The position numbers were made by a program, and so were the translations under genes. A DNA stretch of 11,353 bases. Origin: JBNJEM01 sp051745935. Lineage in GTDB: Bacteria > Planctomycetota > Planctomycetia > Pirellulales > Pirellulaceae. This document shows, piece by piece, positions 1 through 6,887 of the stretch; position 1 is the first letter of the stretch, and each line of letters opens with the position of its first letter. The stretch lies in contig JBNJEM010000201.1 in the NCBI GenBank assembly GCA_051745935.1, positions 1-11,353 on the forward strand, written 5' to 3'. The notes beneath the pieces are model-generated. The model was not told where the DNA came from. It saw only the letters and a list, made by a program, of their open reading frames with translations, and searched no databases.

Positions 1-75
1 TGGAGCTGAAGCGATCGGGAAGGCCTCGCCACACGGTTACAGTCAGATTCTCGGCAAGCGGGAGAGTTGACAACT

Positions 76-360
76 ATGAGCCAATTGGTGGTCATTCAAT
101 TGGATGAACGGCTTTATCGCATCCTGCAAGAGGAGGCAATGGCGGCAGGCGTGTCAGTTGAAGAACTGGCTGCGGTCTCGCTTGAGCGCCGGTTCCAAAT
201 GATGAGCCGGGTACCGTCGAGCGAGCATGCGCAAGCGGGACAGCCCTCCCTCGAACGGCACTTTGGCGAAATTGACCTGGGTTATCCGACTGGGGCAGAT
301 AATAGTGACATCGACGCCGATCTCGGGCGTGAATGCAGTGACATGCACGAGGCCGAGTAA
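76..360 (+). CDS. vapB: VapB-like antitoxin of a type II toxin-antitoxin pair
   Basis: A 94-residue acidic protein immediately upstream of a PIN-domain toxin gene. The first 37 residues (from SQLVVIQLDERLYRIL) read as a short beta strand followed by two helices, the pattern of a ribbon-helix-helix or CopG-like DNA-binding N-terminus. The C-terminal part, with GYPTGADNSDIDADLGRE, is acidic and disordered-looking, as in antitoxin tails that wrap the toxin. The ATG at 76 is preferred because GGAGAG at 61-66 sits 9 bases upstream; the in-frame TTG at 67 directly abuts that Shine-Dalgarno sequence and cannot use it. The stop codon overlaps the next ATG by one base (TAATG), so translation is coupled. 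In this type of pair the antitoxin usually neutralises the toxin and represses its own promoter. The exact antitoxin superfamily is inferred from context. Confidence 0.8.
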   Translation: MSQLVVIQLDERLYRILQEEAMAAGVSVEELAAVSLERRFQMMSRVPSSEHAQAGQPSLERHFGEIDLGYPTGADNSDIDADLGRECSDMHEAE

Positions 361-752
361 TGCTTATTGACACCTCAGGGCTTCTCTGCCTGCAGCACAG
401 ATCGGAAACGTTTCACGAAAAAGCTTGTTCCGCCTATGCCGGTGCCACGCAGCGTCTGACGCACAACTATGTATTCGCGGAGTTTGTCGCATTGGCAGCG
501 ATCCGCTGTTTGCCACGGTCGGCTGTGTTGGAATTCATGGTCGACCTCTTAGAGAGCCCCGAGGTGGAAACGGTGTGGGTCAGTGAAGGACTGCATCGAG
601 AAGCACTGGCATTGCTGCTCGCACGTGGGGACAAGACTTACTCACTCTGCGATGCCGTCAGCTTCATCCTCATGCGTCGAAACGGAACGGGTGACGCGCT
701 AACGACGGATCGGCACTTTGAGCAGGAAGGATTCCGCAGATTGCTGGCATAG
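360..752 (+). CDS. vapC: PIN-domain ribonuclease toxin, VapC family
   Basis: A 130-residue protein, the usual VapC length. It carries the acidic residues of a PIN nuclease active site: D4 in MLIDTSG, E41 in YVFAEFVALA, D98 in YSLCDAVSF and D117 in ALTTDRHFEQEGF. These bind the divalent metal used to cut RNA. The C-terminal TTDRHFEQEGF block is characteristic of the family. All four acidic positions are intact, so the toxin looks functional. It is translated from an ATG that overlaps the antitoxin stop by one base and shares its transcript. VapC toxins generally cleave tRNA or rRNA in the cytoplasm; the specific target cannot be read from the sequence. The pair lies next to a decayed recombinase region, a common setting for such modules. 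Confidence 0.9.
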   Translation: MLIDTSGLLCLQHRSETFHEKACSAYAGATQRLTHNYVFAEFVALAAIRCLPRSAVLEFMVDLLESPEVETVWVSEGLHREALALLLARGDKTYSLCDAVSFILMRRNGTGDALTTDRHFEQEGFRRLLA

Positions 753-773
753 CTCAGTGCGTGAGGGCTGAGC
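752..773 (+). terminator. Possible weak terminator hairpin after vapC
   Basis: GCTCAG at 752-757 is the inverse of CTGAGC at 768-773, with a 10-base loop, starting within the vapC stop codon. The stem is only 6 bp and no T-run follows, so this is a weak candidate for the end of the toxin-antitoxin transcript. Confidence 0.22.
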
Positions 774-1024
774 AAGCAGGCAACGGCTGTCACCCCGCGG
801 AAGCGAGCTCTGTCAATGCGATCACCGGTCGACCCGACTGTTCCTTCGCCTCGCTGGCCCTGCTGCACCAGTATCAAAGAAAACACGTGACCCAGGAGGG
901 CGAGGCGTGCGTGTTGGCTACCCCCGAAGATGTGCACCGAACCAATCAGCTGGCTCAACGAACGCTCGGGGCGTGCCGGGCCGAGCTGTTGCCGCAAACC
1001 CGCTTCCGGAATAGCGGAATAACG
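774..1024. other. No recognised gene between vapC and the integrase remnant
   Basis: Both strands have open reading frames through this stretch, but neither translation resembles a family I know. The open frames probably reflect high GC. The minus frame is continuous with the integrase remnant to the right, but its sequence ceases to look like an integrase at about 1025, which marks a breakpoint. Confidence 0.4.
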
Positions 1025-1306
1025 GTGGGTCTTGTGCGTCAGGAATTGATTGACCAAGTGAACGAGCGTCACGCGTTGATCATCCGGGGGGCTCGGGGCG
1101 CGGCCGGCCTCCAGATCATCTTTCACCCGCATGTACTCGGCCAGGGCCGCCTCGCGGTCGGTGCCGACGTAGTACCGCTTGCCCCGGATTTTCTTGCCCC
1201 ACTGGCTACTCCCGTGGTGGTACCACAACGGGAACGCGGGTCTCTTGCGGGGGGTTTGGCCGCTAGAGGAGCGGCGTGTAGAATGAGCCGTTGTCGGGCC
1301 TCCTAG
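1025..1306 (-). pseudogene. N-terminal remnant of a planctomycete-type tyrosine recombinase
   Basis: Read leftward from about 1306, the frame gives a basic leader (PRKRPAFPLWYHH) followed by SQWGKKIRGKRYYVGT, then a REAALAEY block, DLEAGRAPSPP and VTLVHLVNQFL. This order matches the N-terminal arm-binding and start of the SAM-like core-binding domain of site-specific integrases frequent in planctomycetes. No ATG is present in the expected place; the frame is open back to a TAG at 1307-1309, and the first usable start is a TTG at 1228 inside the conserved part. Similarity stops near 1025, after about 68 residues from that TTG, and the frame then runs into unrelated sequence. The catalytic half is absent, so this cannot be an active recombinase. 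A C-terminal half of the same family lies at 2679-3143 on the other strand. Confidence 0.7.
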
Positions 1307-1382
1307 CTAAAAGGATGGAGGCTCGATGCGTCGGCCGTCGCCACATACGGCGCCGGGCATCGTTGCTTATCCTACCCCAAAG

Positions 1383-1398
1383 ACGCCCCGGGGGGCGT
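1383..1398. repeat. Short GC-rich inverted repeat
   Basis: ACGCCCC at 1383-1389 is the inverse of GGGGCGT at 1392-1398, which would form a very tight hairpin. It lies in the gap between the integrase remnant and tRNA-Arg. There is no T-run on either side, so a terminator role is not supported. Confidence 0.25.
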
Positions 1399-1463
1399 GG
1401 TGGGTGTAGGACGGAAGCCAAGAGGTAGGCCCGAAACGCGAAAACCCCTTGTTTTATAGACTT

Positions 1464-1537
1464 GCCCTCGTAGCTCAGCTGGATAGAGCAGCAGTTTCCT
1501 AAACTGCAGGTCACAGGTTCGAGTCCTGTCGGGGGTA
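1464..1537 (+). tRNA. tRNA-Arg (anticodon CCT)
   Basis: A complete 74-base cloverleaf. The 7-bp acceptor stem (1464-1470 with 1530-1536) includes two G-U pairs. The D arm is GCTCAGCTGGATAGAGC. The anticodon stem GCAGT/ACTGC (1491-1495 and 1503-1507) closes the loop TTCCTAA, with anticodon CCT at 1498-1500 reading AGG. The T arm is ACAGG-TTCGAGT-CCTGT (1513-1529), and the discriminator is A1537. The genome continues CTT, so CCA is not encoded and must be added by tRNA nucleotidyltransferase. The minus strand through this gene is open and gives a peptide with PPTGLEPVTCS, a familiar artefact of antisense tRNA translation and not a protein. Confidence 0.95.
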
Positions 1538-1756
1538 CTTGCGGTGATTCACGAACAGCCCGTAACAAAACCGAGCTCTCGCTTCCAAAGTCCCTTGGAT
1601 TATGGGAAATGTGCATGGTTTTGTTATGGGTTCTAACTCTCGGCGCCACCGGGACTTGCGTCGTAAGTTCCGGTGTGCCCTTGTTTTCCTGCGGCTCCGT
1701 GCGATTGGCCGCTGATTCCTGCGGCGCTGCTTTTGACACGTTGGCGCTATTCATGA

Positions 1757-2316
1757 ATCGTGGCGCCGGATCGGGCGGTGGAGACGCTTCAATACGACGG
1801 GGCGGGTCGCACCGTGGCCACATACAGCGGGGCGTTGGCGGACTCCGATTACGACCAAGGCGGGGCCACGGTCGCGGGCGAGGTGGACCGCGCGGCGGAG
1901 ACTGGAACCTGGTCGGAGGCCAGTAGCGGGCTCTTTGACGGCTCCCGCAGCACGAGCACGGTCACCGGCTCGGCCGACAGTACGGCCCCGCGTGGATCTT
2001 CGAGGGACTGGCCGTGGGCGATGCATACGCGGTGTATGTGACCTGGACCGCGGACACCGGCGACGCCGAGAACACGCATTATCAAGTGTACGCCGGATCG
2101 ACCGCCGGACGGCTCTTGGCCGAAGCGGACTTGGACCAGACGGGGGCACCCTCGACGCCGAGCGATTTCCGTGCCTTTGCCGACGCGGCGTTCGAACGCC
2201 TGGCCACGGTGGAACTGCACGCCGATGACGCGGGAACCCTCGTGGTCCGGCTGAGCAACAACAGCGCCACCAGTGGCGATACCCTGGTCGCCGACGGGGG
2301 GTACGTGGTCCGCGAA
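1757..2316 (+). pseudogene. Frameshifted remnant of an RHS-like / Golvesin-domain surface protein
   Basis: The first part (1763-1880) gives VETLQYDGAGRTVATY and ALADSDYDQ, which look like a YD/RHS-type repeat. The frame then gives TGTWSEASSGLFDGSRSTS up to about 1987. The continuation appears in the frame one base back: WIFEGLAVGDAYAVYVTW from 1993, then NTHYQVYAG, ATVELHADDAGTLVVRLS and LVADGGYVVRE. Together these two frames make one beta-sandwich module of the kind found at the C-terminus of golvesin-like proteins, with a single frameshift at about 1988-1993. An in-frame stop at 1754-1756 blocks the upstream side. The parent protein would have been a large extracellular protein. The Golvesin part is the better supported; the RHS part rests on one or two repeat-like motifs. 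Confidence 0.6.
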
Positions 2317-2678
2317 TCGCCCATGGCCCAGACGATGTTCGATCATGGCGGACGACTGGCCTCCGCTTGGGCGTCCTTGTCCGCGCTGAGCTTCTCGTTG
2401 ACTTGGTCCATCGTCTCCGCGATGGCCACGGCACCTTTCTCACCACCTTCGCCGAGTTGGTCAAGATCCGTATCGACACCGCCGTTTACGACAAGGCGCG
2501 ACCATTCCGCTCGCCAAATAGCCGGCATCCAAAAAGCGGCCGGCACAAACGCCGACTTGCTTTTGATGAACTATTGAACTTGAAAACGGCCGCCATTCTC
2601 GATTTGGCCGCCGAACCGGAACCGTTCGACGTACCACCCGCGCCCCCAATGAACAACCAAGCCAGGGATCACTGGCAC
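2317..2678. other. Unassigned segment between surface-protein and integrase remnants
   Basis: This 362-base stretch continues the open plus frames on both sides, but nothing in them resembles either neighbour. A minus-strand frame at 2343-2546 could encode a 67-residue polar peptide containing DLDQLGEGGEKGAVAIAE and DQVNEKLSADKD. It has no homology that I recognise and no clear ribosome-binding site. I regard the segment as decayed sequence or a joining point between two mobile remnants. Confidence 0.35.
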
Positions 2679-3143
2679 AAGACAACGGAACACCACGCCG
2701 GCAAGGTATCCCGGACGGTTCCCATATTCCCTGAACTACGGCCCCATTTGGAGGCGGCGTTCGCTCAGGCTGCCCAAGGCAGCATTTACGTCATTGGCCG
2801 CTACCGAAGCACGAATGTCAATCTTCGTACACAACTAACCCGAATCATCGAGCGGGCGGGGCTGGAACCGTGGCCGAACCTGTTCCAAAACCTCCGCTCG
2901 ACGCGGGAAACGGAGCTAGCGGAACAATTCCCGATCCACGTGGTCTGCGCATGGATCGGAAACACCAAGGCCGTGGCGGCGAAACATTACCTACAGATAA
3001 CCGAGGAGCATTTCCGGAAGGCGACGCAAAATCCGACGCAGCCTGTGCATGACACGGGCGACAGCGATGGTCTGGCGCCCCAAGAAACCCCGAGAAAGTC
3101 AGTACCTGACCATCCGGGCCTGACCATCCGGGGCCACTGGTGA
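2679..3143 (+). pseudogene. C-terminal catalytic remnant of a planctomycete-type tyrosine recombinase
   Basis: From about 2679 the frame reads KTTEHHAGKVSRTVPIFPEL, then YVIGRYRS, NLRTQLTRIIERAGLEPWP, FQNLRSTRETELAE, HVVCAWIGNTKAVAAKHYLQ and TEEHF. This is the C-terminal half of the catalytic domain of the integrase family abundant in planctomycetes. The Arg of the HxxR-like box (here QNLR), the Trp region of box III (AWIGN) and the nucleophile Tyr (AAKHYLQ, about codon 3 at 2988-2990) are present. The first catalytic Arg and everything N-terminal to the KTTEHH block are missing; the in-frame sequence upstream (2367-2678) is not integrase-like. The gene ends 12 bases before the 3' end of a tRNA-Met gene, the classic position of an integrase inside an element inserted at a tRNA. 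It cannot be active without its N-terminal half. Confidence 0.82.
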
Positions 3144-3155
3144 CATGCGATCTAG

Positions 3156-3229
3156 TAGCGGAGGAGGGACTCGAACCCCCGACACGCGGATTATGATTCC
3201 GCTGCTCTAACCAGCTGAGCTACTCCGCC
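3156..3229 (-). tRNA. tRNA-Met (anticodon CAT), probably elongator
   Basis: A complete 74-base cloverleaf on the minus strand. The acceptor stem GGCGGAG/CTCCGCT ends in one G-U pair. The D arm is GCTCAGCTGGTTAGAGC. The anticodon stem GCGGA/TCCGC closes loop ATCATAA, with CAT complementary to 3193-3195. The T arm is GGGGG-TTCGAGT-CCCTC, and the discriminator is A. The first pair can form, and the anticodon stem lacks the three G-C pairs on each side typical of initiators, so an elongator tRNA-Met is favoured. A tRNA-Ile2 whose C34 is changed to lysidine also has CAT and is not excluded. CCA is not encoded. Confidence 0.93.
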
Positions 3230-3748
3230 AAGTACTTGTATTTCAATGAGTTACGGCCGACCCGGCTAACCGTTGGAATTGGTGACTATACCCGCAATTA
3301 CGCCCTTTCGGCTTGGTTAGCCAAAAACCTCGCGTTGCCGTCACAACACGGGACCATGAGCAATAAACCTTTACCCAGCGGTGCCGACCCATGGCCAATT
3401 CTAGCACGACCAGTTCGGCCCGCAAACCCTCTTACCCGCTCTGGTTTCACACTGGCTCCGGTTAGTGGGCCAAGAAGATTCGCCGTCGAATTGTCTTTTG
3501 ACTCACTTCGGGCGGCATCTTTCAAATCTGCGGCACGTCACGGAGTGCCCGGGGAGCAATACCGATTCATTGAGTGCCGAAACAAGAATGGTCACCGGAG
3601 CGATTCGCGTTCCCCGCTCCCTGCATTTCGTAGCAAACTGTCGGCGCGTTTACTCGTTTGACCGTTCGGAATAACCGTGTGGCGGGTACACGTACTTCCC
3701 GCGGCCAGCGGAGTTCGGATGCGACTTGGGCAAAGGCTGTGTCAATCG
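3230..3748. other. 519-base gap with no recognised gene
   Basis: The plus strand has an open frame at 3236-3661 and the minus strand has two short ones. None has a convincing ribosome-binding site or a translation that I recognise. The stretch must contain the promoter of the minus-strand tRNA-Met at its left and the 3' end of the fusion-gene transcript at its right. I see no clear hairpin with a T-run for either. Confidence 0.4.
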
Positions 3749-6700
3749 TTACAGAGGACGTGAGCTATTCTCGGCAACTACCACGTCTTTCGCGCCGCGA
3801 TCCCTCCATGCCTGAATTACTGGGCACACAGCCCCGATGCACTCGTGGTTTTCCGCCGCTTGATGGCATTGGAGGAGCTTCCGGGCGTGCAGCGGGACGG
3901 GAAGCAGTTCGGCGGAGATTGTCTCGGCAGCCCGGAGTGCCAGCCACAGATCGCGCTGACAGCAGCGAGGGGCCTCGAGCGACGCGATGGAACCGAGCGT
4001 CCGCTGGGTGGCGAGCTGCACCGTGCGGCGCTCGGCGCCCTTGAGCGGGTTCGCATCGAGGATGATGGCGAAAGCCGTGCCCACGCCGATCGCCGCTCCA
4101 CACGCCCCGAGAAACGCGCACGCACCGCCGAGGATCCGCGACCCGCGCTGGATTCCGCAGCGAATTTGTTCGTCGTTCAACTGGCCGCCGAGGTTGCGAT
4201 AAGTCGCCAGGATGATGCCTGCCCCCAGGGCGTGATGCTCAGGGCCGTTGACCGGGACGGCAGGATGCGAACGAATCGTCTGCATCAGTCCGACCATATC
4301 GGTCTCTTTGGTCGTCTGACAAATATGCTCGATGACTGCCAGAGCATCTTCGGCGTGGCAGGCGTCGCAGACGAAATGTCCGTTTTCGCACATCGCATTG
4401 GCTGCGGATTTCCGTCCGCAAAACGCACATCCCTGTTTTTCCTCGGCAGAGAGATATCGTAACGGCGCGCCGCAGACCATGCATCCGCTGGGACGCCGCG
4501 TCGGTCCCGCCTCTGTCGAGGGAGCGCAACAGGGATTCCCGACGCCTTGCACCACCTGCTCCTTCGGCCCGGTGTCACAGCAGCAGGACTCGCCCAACTC
4601 GACGTTGACCACGCGTCCTTCCTCGTCGAGGTGAAGAAACTCGCCGTGCAACTCGGCGATTTCGCCCGCTGGGATTTCGCACACCACGCCCGCGGGCACG
4701 TACGTTCCGTCGCGTAGAGCGACACCGGCCAGCGGTCCGCGATAGATCGCCCGGACGCTTTCCCGATGCACGGGTTTGACGGCGCGGAACGTAAGCGAGA
4801 AGAAAGGATGGCCGCCGACCGTGCGATACGGAAATCGCTTGACGATCCGCACGCCGGTGAACCCACTTTCGGCCAGAAGGCCGGAGAGGTCCCGCTCGGC
4901 CAGCGCGCCCCCGATGCATTCGCCGCGAAGCACCTCGTCGTTGCGGACCGAGGCTGGCGGCTCGCTCTCACAAACGACGTCGGAAACAACCAGCCGCCCG
5001 CCGGGCTTGAGAATCCGAAAGACCTCGGCGAATAATCGGCGTTTATGGGGCGAAAGATTCATGACACAGTTGGAGATCACGACGTCGGCTACGGAATCAT
5101 CGAACGGGAGGTCCTCGAGGTAGCCCTTCCGAAACTCGATATTGGCGTAACCCAGATTCTCCTCCACGCCCGCGGCCCCCTTTCGGGAAAGCTCGAGCAT
5201 CCGATCGAGCATGTCTACGCCGATCACCGTGCCCTCCCGGCCGACGAGGCGCGAGGCGATGAAGCATTCGACGCCGCTTCCCGAGCCCAAGTCCACGACA
5301 TAGTCCCCGTTTTGGAGGTCCGCGTCCAGAACGGGACTCCCGCATCCGTAACTACGAACCCGAGACTCTTTCGGAATGTGCGAGATCAGCTCATCGGCGT
5401 AATGCACCGGGTTTCGGATGTCCTCTTTCGGCGTTTCGGCCGCGCGCCTGTAGAAGTCCTTGACCGAGGTTCTACCGTCAGCGTCGGCGACGGTCAGCAG
5501 GCAGTTCGAGTGCGTCAGCGCTACCTCACCGTGCGCGCCGCAACTTTCGAGGATGTCGCCCATTTTCAGCCGCAGAGCCGGTGGTGCGCCCTCGTGCTCT
5601 GCTGCGGCTTGAGAGACGATTAGATGCAGCATCAGCTTTTCGTACAAGGGAAGGTACGGATCGTGCCCAAGAAACCGACCCGAGTGCATGTAGCCGTGAT
5701 CGGTGTCTCCGCCGCCGGTGAGGAAACGCAGCGGACTGTCGAGCGTCGCCGCCGTGGCGGCGCGGAGGCGATTGAGAGGAGGGCTTGCGTGCCAAGCGGT
5801 TTCCAGGTCGTCGCCGACCGGATGCGCCAGTTCGGCGACCCCGATCATTGCGGGCGAAGGGTACAGGTTGTCGTCAGGGCCGATGGCGACCGATTCCCAG
5901 GCCCCGCCCGTTCCGTCCTGTCGTGTCCCCGAGGGCGCGAATGCCTGGGTTTTCAAAGCTTCGATATTATCGATGGACACTCCCTTCCGCTCCGCGCGCC
6001 GGATCGCTTCCAGGAGGTGTGGGAGGATCGCGTCAGGGTCGACCCACTGCTGGGCATCTCCGCGGCCTCGAATGAAGTACCACATCAAATGAAGATTCGC
6101 CGCCGCTTCCGCGCAGTAATCGACCAGTCCGGGCAGGTCGGCCACGTTCTCGCGGGTCACGCATACGGATATCGTATAGGCTATGCCGAGCTGCTTTAGG
6201 ACCTTCAGCTGCTCCGTCAGGGCAGCATGGGCGCCAGGGCCGCGGATGGCGTCGTGCGACTCGGCGAGTCCGTCGACACTGACCTGGAGGTGAAAGCTGC
6301 GACGCCGCCACCGACGAAGAGCCGATTCGTACCGTTTCAGCAGCGTCCCATTGGTCAGTACGGCTACCGCGGCGTCCGGCAGGCCGAGCAGCTCGTCCAC
6401 CATCGCTTCGAAATGTGGATGGACGAACGGTTCGCCCCCGGTCAGCGCAAAAACGCGGCAGCCCAGCGCGGACGCCTCCCCGGCATAACGGCGCACCCGG
6501 TCGACAGGCATCTCCTCGCGCCGGTTCGTTCCCGAGGCGAAAAGGCAGTGGGTGCAGTTGAGATTGCAGCGGTCCGTCACGTGGAGCCAGAGCTCCCGGA
6601 GCGACTGCAGCTGCAAATGTTCCACGCGGCCGCGGTAGTTCGCCGGCGGGCTCTCCGGGAGGCGCTGCAAAAACGCCGAACGCCGCACATCCGTGCCGGC

Positions 6701-6826
6701 GGGCAGGCTCTGTAGCATGCGATCACCGGCCTTGTTCGGGACGAACCAGTTCGGTGTAGCCGGATCTACGTAGACCGGTGTTCCCTCATACTCTAGCCGT
6801 GTCCAACCCTCTGCTTGGAAAACCAT
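3749..6826 (-). CDS. PqqD-like / radical SAM / ArsM-like methyltransferase / DUF5714 fusion enzyme
   Basis: A 1025-residue multidomain enzyme. Residues 1-60 (VYVDPATPNWFVPNKAGDR) resemble a PqqD-like peptide-binding or leader module. Residues 78-300 form a radical SAM core with CNLNCTHC (Cys87, Cys91, Cys94) binding the 4Fe-4S cluster and the GGEP motif at 130-133. Residues 304-384 look like a SPASM region without cysteines (YPSP, FLTGGGDTDH). Residues 455-745 are an ArsM-like SAM methyltransferase: motif I VDLGSGSG (511-518), Cys495, Cys587 in SNCVMNLSPHK, Cys637 in GECIGG, and a C-terminal AIYRGPL module. These three cysteines match those that bind As(III) in ArsM. A Cys-rich linker follows (CCC 748-750, CC 766-767). 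Residues 781-1002 are a DUF5714-type domain: zinc ribbon (Cys782, 785, 800, 803, 813, 820, 823), PEHH, GACAFLGACGAAIGVG and PRCC. The ATG has AGGAG (6837-6841) 10 bases upstream. It is cytoplasmic, with no signal peptide. The substrate is not known; arsenic or another soft metalloid, or a peptide, are the likeliest options. Confidence 0.88.
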   Translation of the reverse strand: MVFQAEGWTRLEYEGTPVYVDPATPNWFVPNKAGDRMLQSLPAGTDVRRSAFLQRLPESPPANYRGRVEHLQLQSLRELWLHVTDRCNLNCTHCLFASGTNRREEMPVDRVRRYAGEASALGCRVFALTGGEPFVHPHFEAMVDELLGLPDAAVAVLTNGTLLKRYESALRRWRRRSFHLQVSVDGLAESHDAIRGPGAHAALTEQLKVLKQLGIAYTISVCVTRENVADLPGLVDYCAEAAANLHLMWYFIRGRGDAQQWVDPDAILPHLLEAIRRAERKGVSIDNIEALKTQAFAPSGTRQDGTGGAWESVAIGPDDNLYPSPAMIGVAELAHPVGDDLETAWHASPPLNRLRAATAATLDSPLRFLTGGGDTDHGYMHSGRFLGHDPYLPLYEKLMLHLIVSQAAAEHEGAPPALRLKMGDILESCGAHGEVALTHSNCLLTVADADGRTSVKDFYRRAAETPKEDIRNPVHYADELISHIPKESRVRSYGCGSPVLDADLQNGDYVVDLGSGSGVECFIASRLVGREGTVIGVDMLDRMLELSRKGAAGVEENLGYANIEFRKGYLEDLPFDDSVADVVISNCVMNLSPHKRRLFAEVFRILKPGGRLVVSDVVCESEPPASVRNDEVLRGECIGGALAERDLSGLLAESGFTGVRIVKRFPYRTVGGHPFFSLTFRAVKPVHRESVRAIYRGPLAGVALRDGTYVPAGVVCEIPAGEIAELHGEFLHLDEEGRVVNVELGESCCCDTGPKEQVVQGVGNPCCAPSTEAGPTRRPSGCMVCGAPLRYLSAEEKQGCAFCGRKSAANAMCENGHFVCDACHAEDALAVIEHICQTTKETDMVGLMQTIRSHPAVPVNGPEHHALGAGIILATYRNLGGQLNDEQIRCGIQRGSRILGGACAFLGACGAAIGVGTAFAIILDANPLKGAERRTVQLATQRTLGSIASLEAPRCCQRDLWLALRAAETISAELLPVPLHARKLLQCHQAAENHECIGAVCPVIQAWRDRGAKDVVVAENSSRPL

Positions 6827-6887
6827 TCACTCGGGACTCCTATTTGCTCTGCTCGAGGACCTTGATTTCGGAAACCAATCTACACGG

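Noticed and set aside
761..1306. A 181-codon plus-strand open frame opposite the integrase remnant
   Set aside because: Its right half is antisense to clear integrase sequence and its left half is unlike any family I know. It has no ribosome-binding site.
1451..1463. TATAGA at 1455-1460 as a -10 box for tRNA-Arg
   Set aside because: It ends only 3 bases before the mature tRNA 5' end, so transcription would start inside the tRNA. There is no matching -35 box.
1263..1823. A 186-codon minus-strand open frame overlapping tRNA-Arg
   Set aside because: It includes the PPTGLEPVTCS peptide that results from translating the antisense of tRNA genes. It has no ribosome-binding site and no other homology.
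2847..2990. Loss of the catalytic His in the integrase HxxR box (QNLR) as an inactivating mutation
   Set aside because: From memory, this planctomycete integrase family often has Q at that position. The real defect is the absent N-terminal half.
3236..3661. A 141-codon plus-strand open frame in the gap after tRNA-Met
   Set aside because: There is no ribosome-binding site, no recognisable motif and no typical composition. I judged it chance.
3817..6311. Many long open frames on both strands inside the 3749-6826 gene
   Set aside because: They are shadows caused by high GC content. None has recognisable domains, while the 1025-codon frame has continuous family motifs.
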